Assembly (NCBI RefSeq): GCF_013391635.1
Contig: NZ_JACAWU010000002.1
Location: forward strand, 558,001 to 622,000
Source: Natronomonas gomsonensis
GTDB lineage: Archaea; Halobacteriota; Halobacteria; Halobacteriales; Haloarculaceae
DNA: 64,000 nt
Reading direction: 5' to 3'
Below, piece after piece: positions 57,528-64,000 of this stretch; position 1 is the stretch's first letter, and each line of letters begins with the position of its first letter. The notes beneath the pieces are model-generated. The model was not told the origin of the DNA, did not search any database, and saw nothing but the letters and a program-made list of their open reading frames with translations. Position numbers and translations under genes: made by a program.

Positions 57528-58223
57528 ATGTACGAGGGCGTCCACGCACACCCGGACGGTGAGGCGACCGTTGCGCGACTCGCGCGGACGGCCGCGGAGT
57601 ACGGGTACGACGGCGTGGTCGTTCGGAACCACGGCGACGCCCAGGCCACCTACGACGCCGACCGAATCGAGTCGGTCTACGACATCGACGTGGCCTCCGG
57701 TATCGAAATCCGAACTGACGACGCCGGACAGGCCAGCGGCCTCATCGGGAACTACCGCTCGAAGCGGGACGTCGTCTGTGTTCACGGTGGCGACCTCAAC
57801 CGCTTCGCCGTCGAGCAGGCGAAAGTCGACGTCCTCGCCCATCCGATGCGGGACGGCGACGTGAACCACGTCCTCGCGAAGGCGGCCGCCGAAAACGGCG
57901 TCCACCTCGAATTCAACTTCGGGCGGGTGCTTCGTGACGACGGCGGTCCCCGGGTACAGGCGATTCAGGGGCTTCGAAAGCTCCGGGAACTCGTTGAGCA
58001 GTACGACGTGCCGTACGTCGTATCCGCGGACGCGTCCTCGCATCTTGATTTGCGCGGTCCGCGGGAGTTACTTGCGGTCGGGGCGACCGTCGGCTTCGAC
58101 AGGGAGGCCATCGAAACCGGGCTGTCCGCGTGGGGCGACATCGTCACGACGAACCGACAGCGGCGCTCCGAGACGTTCATAGAGCCGGGCGTCCGTATCG
58201 AAGAGCATGAAGAAGACGCTTGA
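57528..58223 (+). CDS. rnp3: RNase P protein component 3 (Rpp30)
   Basis: A 231-residue TIM-barrel-like subunit of archaeal RNase P, which with the RNA removes tRNA 5' leaders. The start MYEGVHAHPDGE and later VCVHGGD, VDVLAHPM and SSHLDLRGPRELLAV segments are standard for archaeal Rpp30. Length is normal. The end overlaps the following methyltransferase gene by 17 bases, a translational-coupling arrangement. The Pop5-type subunit rnp2 follows at 59352; they bind each other in the complex. Confidence 0.94.
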   Translation: MYEGVHAHPDGEATVARLARTAAEYGYDGVVVRNHGDAQATYDADRIESVYDIDVASGIEIRTDDAGQASGLIGNYRSKRDVVCVHGGDLNRFAVEQAKVDVLAHPMRDGDVNHVLAKAAAENGVHLEFNFGRVLRDDGGPRVQAIQGLRKLRELVEQYDVPYVVSADASSHLDLRGPRELLAVGATVGFDREAIETGLSAWGDIVTTNRQRRSETFIEPGVRIEEHEEDA

Positions 58224-58812
58224 GGAACACGCCGCGCGGTTCGACGAAGTGGCGCCGGAGTACGACGAGGAAAAGACCGAGGAGTACCGCGCCTGTGTCT
58301 CGCTCGTCGTCGAGTACGCCGACCCAACCGCCGAGGACACCGTTCTCGATTTGGGCTGTGGTACCGGCGCCATCGGGTTGGCCCTCGCCGAGGATGCCGG
58401 TCGCGTTCTCGGTCGGGACATCAGCGAGGGGATGATGGCAGAAGCCCGGGAGAAAGCCGAATCACGGGGTCTCGACAACGTCTCAATCGACGCGGGGACG
58501 TTCCGAGAGCCGAACGTCGAGGAGTCGGTCGACATCGTCGTCTCGAACTTCGCGATGCATCACCTCTCCGACGAGGAGAAACGGGCGGCAATCGAGGTCA
58601 TCGCCGAACTCGGTCCCCGACGGTTCGTCCTCGGCGACGTGATGTTCTTCGGCGAACCGGACCCGGCGGATCCCTTCTACAGCCCCGAGGTCGACGACCC
58701 GGCCACGGTCGGCGTCCTCGCCAATGCACTCACCGACAGCGGGTTTTCGCTGACGGCCGTCGAGATGGTCCACGAGCAAGTCGGCGTGCTGGTGGCCGAA
58801 CGAGTCGGCTAA
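58207..58812 (+). CDS. Class I SAM-dependent methyltransferase in RNase P operon
   Basis: A 201-residue Rossmann-fold methyltransferase with SAM-binding VLDLGCGTGAIGL at about 46-58, an acidic residue after strand 2 (GRDISEGM), and VVSNFAMHHLSDEEK in motif IV. It looks like a generic small-molecule or RNA methyltransferase. The substrate is unknown. It overlaps rnp3 by 17 bases and is encoded between the two RNase P proteins, so a tRNA or RNase P RNA target is a fair but unproven guess. Confidence 0.82.
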   Translation: MKKTLEEHAARFDEVAPEYDEEKTEEYRACVSLVVEYADPTAEDTVLDLGCGTGAIGLALAEDAGRVLGRDISEGMMAEAREKAESRGLDNVSIDAGTFREPNVEESVDIVVSNFAMHHLSDEEKRAAIEVIAELGPRRFVLGDVMFFGEPDPADPFYSPEVDDPATVGVLANALTDSGFSLTAVEMVHEQVGVLVAERVG

Positions 58813-58818
58813 GGCGGT

Positions 58819-59187
58819 TCAACAGAAGTCCGTCATCTCGTCGACGAACCGCTCGGCCCGGACGATTTTCGCATCGAGGTCCAGTTCGACGGCCTCGTGT
58901 TCGTAGTCGGCCTTCTTGCGGTAGGCCCGCATGCTGTTGAGGAACTGGGCTTCCTCCATCGGAATCTCTTCGACCATGACCACGTCCTCGGCGAAGTGTG
59001 AGGGAACGTGGTCCTCGTCTTCGGGGAGGTTCCCGCGTTCGGAGAGGACCGCCTGTGCGGCGTGAAACGCCGCGTAGTAGACACGGTTGACGACGCCGGC
59101 AGTCGAGGCGTCGTTGTCGTTGAGTATTCGGGCGTCCGCGAGTGCTTCACGGGCTTTCTCCAGTTCGGCGTCGGCGTACTCAGACAT
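58819..59187 (-). CDS. HEPN-domain protein (orphan, antisense within RNase P/proteasome operon)
   Basis: A 122-residue all-helical HEPN protein. Arg35 and His42 in NRVYYAAFHAAQ form the R-x6-H signature of HEPN RNases (the common form is R-x4-6-H), followed by a conserved-looking ERGNLPEDEDHVP and a Tyr-Arg-Lys-Lys-Ala-Asp-Tyr segment. HEPN proteins usually pair with an MNT nucleotidyltransferase as toxin-antitoxin modules. No MNT gene is in the window near it, and it is transcribed against the operon that surrounds it. ATG 59187 begins the domain. It may be an active RNase in isolation or a housekeeping helper. Confidence 0.82.
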   Translation of the reverse strand: MSEYADAELEKAREALADARILNDNDASTAGVVNRVYYAAFHAAQAVLSERGNLPEDEDHVPSHFAEDVVMVEEIPMEEAQFLNSMRAYRKKADYEHEAVELDLDAKIVRAERFVDEMTDFC

Positions 59188-59351
59188 GGCTACCCCCGTC
59201 CGTCGCGGTCTCGGTGTCGTGTTCGGCACGTCCCGACTCGTTCGTGTCTCGTGACACATGTGTCTTCGATGAACAGTTTCCGTAATCAATCCCGCGGTTG
59301 TTGTCGGCAACGACCGCCGACTCTTTGTCGCTGCGTGACGTACGTGGGTCC

Positions 59352-59837
59352 GTGAAACACCTCCCGAAGCACCTGCGTCCGCGGTGGCGGTATCTGGCGG
59401 TCGGGTTGGAGTCGTGGCCCGAGGCCGACCTCGACCGGCGGTCGTTCCAGCGGGAGCTGTGGTTCGCCGCACAGAACCTCATCGGCGACGCTGGAAGCGC
59501 CGACCTCGACGGGTCGGTGCTGCACTTCCACTTCGAGGATGGCGACGGCGAAGCGGTCATCCGGGCCCGACGGGACGAAGTCGAACAGCTCCGGGCGGTG
59601 CTGGCGACCGTCGACGAAATCGACGGCCAGCCGCTGGGGGTGTTCGTCCGGGGCGTCAGCGGGACGGTCCGTGCGTGTGAGGAAAAGTATATAGGACGCC
59701 CGGGGGAAGAAATCGAAGAGAGAACCGTCGCGTTCGCCGACGCCGACCGACCCGCAGTCGTCCGGAACGACCGAGTCGACGTGGAACTCTCCGGCGGTAA
59801 CGTGGGCGCGACAGCACTCGATATCCGCGACAACTAA
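59352..59837 (+). CDS. rnp2: RNase P protein component 2 (Pop5)
   Basis: A 161-residue ferredoxin-like RNase P protein, the Pop5 partner of Rpp30. It starts at GTG 59352 (Val-Lys-His-Leu-Pro-Lys-His-Leu-Arg-Pro-Arg-Trp-Arg-Tyr), a start that matches the archaeal Pop5 N-terminus. ELWFAAQNLIGDAG and GVFVRGVSGTVRACEEKYI segments are typical. The protein ends with an acidic tail. An upstream in-frame extension lacks family character. psmA follows with 2 bases between. Confidence 0.92.
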   Translation: MKHLPKHLRPRWRYLAVGLESWPEADLDRRSFQRELWFAAQNLIGDAGSADLDGSVLHFHFEDGDGEAVIRARRDEVEQLRAVLATVDEIDGQPLGVFVRGVSGTVRACEEKYIGRPGEEIEERTVAFADADRPAVVRNDRVDVELSGGNVGATALDIRDN

Positions 59838-59839
59838 CA

Positions 59840-60589
59840 ATGCAGGGACAATCGCAGCAGCAGGCGTACGACCGGGGGATTACCATCTTCTCCCCGGACG
59901 GCCGTCTGTACCAGGTCGAGTACGCGCGAGAGGCGGTCAAACGAGGCACGGCGTCCATCGGGATTCGGACGGCCGACGGGGTCGTGCTGGCGGTCGACAA
60001 GCGCATCCGCAGTCCGCTGATGGAGCGGACGAGCGTCGAGAAGATTCACAAAGCCGACGACCACATCGGCATCGCGAGCGCCGGCCACGTCGCCGACGCG
60101 CGCCAACTCATCGACTTCGCCCGCCGACAGGCGCAGGTGAACACCCTCCGCTACGGCGAACCCATCGGCGTCGAGACGCTGACGAAGGCCGTCACCGACC
60201 ACATCCAGCAGTACACGCAGGTCGGTGGCGCCCGCCCCTTCGGCGTCGCACTCATCATCGGCGGCATCGAGGACGGCGAACCCCGCCTCTACGAGACCGA
60301 CCCCTCGGGAACCCCCTACGAGTGGCAGGCCTTGGCCGTCGGTGCCGACCGCGGCGAAATCGAGGACTACCTCGAAGAGCACTACGACGAGGAGATGGAC
60401 CTCGATTCGGGCGTCGCCCTCGCATTGGAAGCGCTGGCGTCAGTCAACGACGGCGAGTTGGCGCCGGAAGGCATCGGCGTCGCGACCATCTCCGTCGGCG
60501 ACGAGCAGTTCCACGAACTCTCCGACGAGGAGACCGAGGCGCACCTCTCCGAACACGACCTGCTAGCGTCCGAGACGGACGAAGAGTAA
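59840..60589 (+). CDS. psmA: Proteasome alpha subunit
   Basis: A 249-residue alpha subunit of the archaeal 20S proteasome. It has the YDRGITIFSPDGRLYQVEYAREAV N-terminal region that forms the gate helix H0, with GTASIGI, and an acidic Glu/Asp-rich tail. The catalytic N-terminal Thr is absent as expected for alpha. It forms the outer rings that gate entry to the beta-subunit proteolytic chamber. It is placed between rnp2 (2 bases upstream) and SBDS, and the linkage with RNase P is widespread in archaea. Confidence 0.96.
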   Translation: MQGQSQQQAYDRGITIFSPDGRLYQVEYAREAVKRGTASIGIRTADGVVLAVDKRIRSPLMERTSVEKIHKADDHIGIASAGHVADARQLIDFARRQAQVNTLRYGEPIGVETLTKAVTDHIQQYTQVGGARPFGVALIIGGIEDGEPRLYETDPSGTPYEWQALAVGADRGEIEDYLEEHYDEEMDLDSGVALALEALASVNDGELAPEGIGVATISVGDEQFHELSDEETEAHLSEHDLLASETDEE

Positions 60590-60640
60590 CCACTCGGAGC
60601 GCCGACCGCACTCGTTTTCGACGACGGCCGTAGCAAACAC

Positions 60641-60649
60641 CTTTTAGCC
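60641..60649 (+). promoter_or_regulatory. TATA-like element of SBDS gene
   Basis: CTTTTAGCC is centred about 27 bases before the ATG at 60672. It gives SBDS a promoter separate from psmA, though read-through is also likely. Confidence 0.45.
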
Positions 60650-60671
60650 CGGGCCGCGCGTACCGGGACAC

Positions 60672-61397
60672 ATGATATCCCTTGACGAGGCAGTAACCGC
60701 ACGGCTCGAATCCCACGGCCAGCGGTTCGAAGTGCTCGTCGACCCCGACGCGGCGCTCACCATCAAACGCGACGAGTTCGACGGCGAACTAGAGGACGTA
60801 ATCGCCGCTGAGGACGTCTTCGAGGACGCCTCCTCCGGCGACCGCCCGCCGGAGAGTTCCCTCGAGGAGGTGTTCGGAACCACGGACCCCCTCGAGATAA
60901 TCCCGGAGGTCATCAAACGCGGGGAGATTCAGATTACGGCCGAACAGCGACGGGAGATGCAGGAACAGAAGCACAAACAGCTCGTCAACCAGATCGCCCG
61001 CAACGCGGTCAATCCCCAGATGGACGACGCTCCGCATCCACCGGAGCGAATCGAGCGCGCCTTAGAGGAGGCTGGCTTCCAGGTCGATCCGATGGAACCG
61101 GTCGAAAATCAGGTCGACGACGCTCTCGACGAACTTCGGCCGGTCATCCCGATTCGATTCGACGAAGTCGTTGTCGCCGTACAGGTTCCCGCCGACTACG
61201 CCGGCAGCGCCCAGGCCCAGATTCGACAGTTCGGCGAACTGCAACGCGAGGAGTGGCAGTCAGACGGGTCGTGGGTCGGCGTCCTGAAGTTCCCTGCGGG
61301 CCTCCAGAACGACTTCTACGAACTCGTCAACGAACACACCAGCGGGGAAGCCGAAACGCGAATCGTCAAAGACGAAGACGAAATCGGAACCCGCTGA
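60672..61397 (+). CDS. SBDS-family ribosome maturation protein
   Basis: A 241-residue homologue of Sdo1/SBDS, a 60S (50S in archaea) ribosome maturation factor. Three domains are visible: the N-terminal FYSH-like (about 1-85), the central helical domain (GEIQITAEQRREMQEQKHKQLVNQIARNAVNPQM, residues 90-130) and the C-terminal ferredoxin-like RRM-type domain. Length fits. Co-location with RNase P, proteasome and HflX genes is the archaeal superoperon arrangement. Confidence 0.95.
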   Translation: MISLDEAVTARLESHGQRFEVLVDPDAALTIKRDEFDGELEDVIAAEDVFEDASSGDRPPESSLEEVFGTTDPLEIIPEVIKRGEIQITAEQRREMQEQKHKQLVNQIARNAVNPQMDDAPHPPERIERALEEAGFQVDPMEPVENQVDDALDELRPVIPIRFDEVVVAVQVPADYAGSAQAQIRQFGELQREEWQSDGSWVGVLKFPAGLQNDFYELVNEHTSGEAETRIVKDEDEIGTR

Positions 61398-61437
61398 ACC
61401 GCGTTCGTCTGTCAGTCAGTAACACGATTACCCGGCG

Positions 61438-61446
61438 CTTAAATAT
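61438..61446 (+). promoter_or_regulatory. TATA-like element of hflX
   Basis: CTTAAATAT is centred about 28 bases before the GTG at 61470. This near-consensus TATA box supports the GTG as the true, leaderless start. Confidence 0.6.
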
Positions 61447-61469
61447 CGCCGTCGCGTATCCCTCGGTGA

Positions 61470-62777
61470 GTGACAGGGACTAACGGAACGGCCGTCGTCG
61501 CGAAGCGAGTCGACGACGGCACACCCGACACCGAAGAAATCCGAGACCTCGCGCGTGCGGCCGGTTACACGGTCGTCGGTGAGGTGACCCAGACGAGAAC
61601 CGAAGACCCCGCGCTCTGTCTCGGGGAGGGGAAAGTCGAGGAGTTGGCGGCACTCGTCGCCGAAACGGACGCGACGACGGTCGTCTTCGACAACCGCCTC
61701 GGACCGTATCAGACGTACAACCTCGGCAACAAACTGCCCGAGGGTGTCGAGGTGGTCGACCGGTTCAAGCTCATCCTCGATATCTTCGGCCAGCGGGCCC
61801 AGACCAAGAAGGCCCAACTCCAGGTCGAACTCGCGGAGTTGCGCTACGAGCTCCCGCGAGCGGAGGCGAAGGCCTCGCTCGCGAAACGCGACGAGCGGCC
61901 CGGGTTCATGGGGCTCGGCGAGTACGACGAGTCGCGCGAACGCGACATCAAGGCCCAGATTAGTCGCATCAGCGACGAACTGGAGCGCATCGAGCAGACC
62001 GAACAGCACCGCCGCGAACAGCGCCGGGAGTCGGGGTTCGACCTCGTGGCGCTGGCGGGCTACACCAACGCCGGGAAATCGACGCTGTTGCGCCGACTCG
62101 CGGCCGACCTCGACATCGACGAGAACGAGGGCCTTCATCCGGACCTCGATTCGACTGCCGAGTCGGAGAACCGACTGTTCACGACGCTGGGGACGACGAC
62201 GCGGCGGGCGGAGTTCGACCGACGCGACGTGCTCGTCACCGACACGGTCGGCTTCATCTCCGATTTGCCACACTGGCTCGTCGAGTCGTTCAAATCGACG
62301 CTCTCGGAGGTGTACCGGGCCGACCTCGTGTTGCTCGTCGTCGACGTGTCCGACCCCATCGAAGAGATACGGGAGAAACTGGTGACGTGTCACGACACCC
62401 TCTACGAGCGCAACGAGGCGCCCATCGTCACCGTGTTGAACAAAATCGATGCGGTCGACGAGGAGGAACTCGAGCGCAAGAAGGAGGCGCTGTCAGCGCT
62501 GGCGCCGACGCCGGTCGCCATCAGCGCCAAGGAGGGCGAGAACATCGACGAACTCCGGGAGCGTATCGACCGCGAACTGCCGGACTGGCGCCGTGAGCGG
62601 CTCGTCGTCCCGATGACCGACGACACGATGAGCCTCGTTTCGTGGGTCCACGACCACGCCCACGTCGAGGACGTCGATTACGGCGACGAGGTAATCGTCG
62701 ACTTCGAGGCGCGGCCGTCGATAATCGAGCAGGCCCGAGCGAAGGCCAGCGACCTCACGGCCGCACCGGTGGAGTAG
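61470..62777 (+). CDS. hflX: HflX-type GTPase
   Basis: A 435-residue Obg-HflX GTPase that binds the large ribosomal subunit and helps split stalled ribosomes. The N-terminal glycine-rich domain contains VVFDNRLGPYQ and a long helical part (about 115-190) with KAQLQVELAELRYELPR. The G domain has Walker A GYTNAGKST (about 196-204), G3 DTVGF and G4 NKID. A C-terminal domain follows. The start is GTG 61470, supported by a TATA box about 28 bases upstream. It lies 72 bases after SBDS and is convergent with moaC. Confidence 0.93.
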   Translation: MTGTNGTAVVAKRVDDGTPDTEEIRDLARAAGYTVVGEVTQTRTEDPALCLGEGKVEELAALVAETDATTVVFDNRLGPYQTYNLGNKLPEGVEVVDRFKLILDIFGQRAQTKKAQLQVELAELRYELPRAEAKASLAKRDERPGFMGLGEYDESRERDIKAQISRISDELERIEQTEQHRREQRRESGFDLVALAGYTNAGKSTLLRRLAADLDIDENEGLHPDLDSTAESENRLFTTLGTTTRRAEFDRRDVLVTDTVGFISDLPHWLVESFKSTLSEVYRADLVLLVVDVSDPIEEIREKLVTCHDTLYERNEAPIVTVLNKIDAVDEEELERKKEALSALAPTPVAISAKEGENIDELRERIDRELPDWRRERLVVPMTDDTMSLVSWVHDHAHVEDVDYGDEVIVDFEARPSIIEQARAKASDLTAAPVE

Positions 62778-62805
62778 TCCCAGTCGTTACGGTTTTCGGT
62801 GTTCG

Positions 62806-63297
62806 TTAGGTGTCTCCGAGCGTCCGTTTCTCCTTCGAAACCACCTCAACGTCCGAGATTCGCGTCCCGGGATACTGCCCGTCGGCGTCCTTTTCGGCAG
62901 CCTTCACCATGTCCCAGACGACGTTGAGGCCCGTCGTGACGCCCTCCAGTGCCTCCATCTCACAGCCCGTTTTTCCGGTGGTCTCGACGGCCACCTCAAG
63001 CGTTACCCGGTCGTCGGCCACGTCGAATGACGTGTCGACGTTCGTAATCGGAATCTGGTGACACATCGGAATCGTCTCCCAGGTGTGTTTGACCGCCTGA
63101 ATGGCGCCGACGCGAGCGACGGCCAGTACGTCGCCCTTCGCGATGGCGTTCTCACGTATGGCGTCGACGGTCGATTCCTGAAGTCGAATGTGTCCGCGTG
63201 CGACCGCTCGACGCGCGGTGTCGGGCTTTTCGCCCACGTCGACCATCTGTGCGTCGCCGTCGTCGGTGACGTGCGTGAGGTCCGAATCGTCGCTCAT
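62806..63297 (-). CDS. moaC: Cyclic pyranopterin monophosphate synthase MoaC
   Basis: A 163-residue enzyme of molybdenum-cofactor synthesis that converts 3',8-cyclo-7,8-dihydro-GTP (made by MoaA) to cyclic pyranopterin monophosphate. Family segments include MVDVGEKPDTARRAVARG, MCHQIPIT with the active-site His, and CEMEALEGVTTGLNVVWDMVKAAEKD with catalytic Lys and Asp. The first residues are acidic. It is the only cofactor gene in the window. It lies 42 bases downstream of the Nnr dehydratase gene on the same strand. Confidence 0.95.
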   Translation of the reverse strand: MSDDSDLTHVTDDGDAQMVDVGEKPDTARRAVARGHIRLQESTVDAIRENAIAKGDVLAVARVGAIQAVKHTWETIPMCHQIPITNVDTSFDVADDRVTLEVAVETTGKTGCEMEALEGVTTGLNVVWDMVKAAEKDADGQYPGTRISDVEVVSKEKRTLGDT

Positions 63298-63339
63298 ATC
63301 TGCTCTTCCAATCGGCAGGGCGAAGAACCCACCGACAAG

Positions 63340-64000
63340 TTAGGCGTCGGGCCACAGTGCTCGCGGGAGCGCGTTGAGCAGGTCCGTCGCCACGAGCCCG
63401 TACCCCTGTTCGTCGACGACGATATCGCCGGAGCGACCGTTGGCGTAGGCGCCGACTGCACCGGCCGACAGTGGGTCGAGAACACAGGCGAGTGCGCCCG
63501 TGACACCCGCGAGTACGTCGCCGGTCCCACCGACGGTCATGCCGGGGTTACCGGTACGGTTGACGCGCGTCGTCTCGCCGTCGGAGATGATGTCGTAGGC
63601 ACCCTTTACGAGCAGCGTGTGGCCGAGGTCAGCCCCGAAGGATTCGACGAGGTCGGCCCGTTCGCCCCAGTCGTCGGCCGTCTCTCCGCCCATCTTCCGA
63701 AGTTCGCCCTGATGTGGCGTACAGACGAGCGTAGCGTCGGTGTCGACTGACGGTACGACCTGCAGTGCATCGGCGTCGACGACTGCGGTTCCGGAGAAGG
63801 ATTCGAGGAACGATTCGACGGCCGAAAGCGTCTCGTCGTGACTCCCGAGGCCGGGACCGAAGACGACCGTGTCGTGTCCGTCCGCCTCCGCCAGCAGCGA
63901 GTCAACGTGCTTGGGCGCGAGATACTCGCCGTCGAAGGGGCGAACGATGAGGTTCTCGCTGTACCCCTGTATCTCGCGGGCGACGGCCGACGGACAGGCG
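63340..64000 (-). CDS. nnr: NAD(P)H-hydrate dehydratase / Nnr (partial, 5' end beyond window)
   Basis: The C-terminal 219 residues of a YjeF_C/carbohydrate-kinase-like protein that repairs hydrated NAD(P)H in an ATP- or ADP-dependent reaction. The open frame runs in from the right edge, and the stop is TAA at 63340-63342. Features are FGPGLGSHDETLS, VVDADAL, CTPHQGELRKM and the conserved GMTVGGTGDVLAGVTGA nucleotide-binding segment. The N-terminal epimerase (YjeF_N) domain of the full-length bifunctional Nnr would lie outside this window if present. moaC is the gene downstream. Confidence 0.9.
   Translation of the reverse strand, partial: ACPSAVAREIQGYSENLIVRPFDGEYLAPKHVDSLLAEADGHDTVVFGPGLGSHDETLSAVESFLESFSGTAVVDADALQVVPSVDTDATLVCTPHQGELRKMGGETADDWGERADLVESFGADLGHTLLVKGAYDIISDGETTRVNRTGNPGMTVGGTGDVLAGVTGALACVLDPLSAGAVGAYANGRSGDIVVDEQGYGLVATDLLNALPRALWPDA

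Noticed and set aside
1-64000. tRNA, rRNA, CRISPR arrays, insertion sequences, integrase or attachment sites
   Set aside because: Reading spacers and gene content on both strands gave no candidate; no cloverleaf with GGTTCRAATC, no regularly spaced repeats, no transposase or integrase.

Overview
The window is a chromosomal segment of a halophilic archaeon (class Halobacteria). Evidence for this is the high G+C with strong G/C third-position bias, very acidic predicted proteins typical of a salt-in lifestyle, and a set of archaeal information genes: RNase P p30 and Pop5, proteasome alpha, SBDS, pelota, RqcH, RtcB, Elp3, AglB/AglJ and DacZ. Many start codons lie about 25-30 bases downstream of a TATA-like element with no Shine-Dalgarno sequence, as expected for haloarchaeal leaderless transcripts. 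I cannot name the genus. No rRNA, tRNA, CRISPR array, transposase or prophage was seen, and no stretch over 300 bases lacks a gene.

Layout. 1-8.3 kb: a C-terminal fragment, a small protein, thioredoxin reductase divergent from an R2lox-like ferritin-fold oxidase, RtcB translationally coupled to a LarA-type racemase, and the Lhr helicase. 8.3-13.2 kb: an MBL hydrolase, pelota, a DUF4013 membrane protein and RqcH, which together form a ribosome-rescue neighbourhood. 13.3-21.3 kb: small membrane proteins, two MBL hydrolases, a membrane glycosyltransferase with an LPG-synthase/flippase-like membrane protein, a flavin amine-oxidase-like enzyme, a second DUF4013 protein and Elp3. 21.3-28.2 kb: a lipoprotein, an S1/OB protein with a degenerate DHH domain, a YIP1-like protein, a frameshifted pilin-domain lipoprotein, an FMN reductase, MutY and a small protein. 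28.2-37.3 kb: a class III aminotransferase, an MgtC/DUF4010 protein, an AI-2E-type permease, a zinc-ribbon membrane protein, the beta-oxidation pair (HCDH-ECH fusion and acyl-CoA dehydrogenase), a hairpin-rich spacer and an NDH-2-like flavoprotein. 37.4-46.9 kb: a pilin-like surface protein, an alpha/beta hydrolase, diadenylate cyclase DacZ coupled to an MscS-type channel, a peroxiredoxin, an acetyltransferase, an XPB-like helicase, a SelW-like protein and several small conserved proteins.

47-50.5 kb is the least ordinary part. It holds a CHAT-domain protease-like protein with a sharp composition break near its 3' end, facing a 51-residue hydrophobic protein gene, followed by a degenerate MPN-like protein, a ribbon-helix-helix regulator and another small protein. 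50.5-56.2 kb is an N-glycosylation locus: AglJ divergent from AglB, with a DUF368 (PopT-type) polyprenyl-phosphate translocase candidate abutting aglB and a rhomboid protease next. 57.5-62.8 kb is an RNA-processing and protein-quality superoperon: rnp3, a methyltransferase, rnp2, psmA, SBDS and HflX, interrupted by an antisense orphan HEPN gene. The window ends with moaC and the 3' part of an NAD(P)H-hydrate dehydratase gene.

Best candidates for new biology are the CHAT/small hydrophobic pair (46982-49265), the AglB-DUF368-rhomboid linkage, the antisense HEPN between the two RNase P protein genes, and the S1/OB/degenerate-DHH protein.
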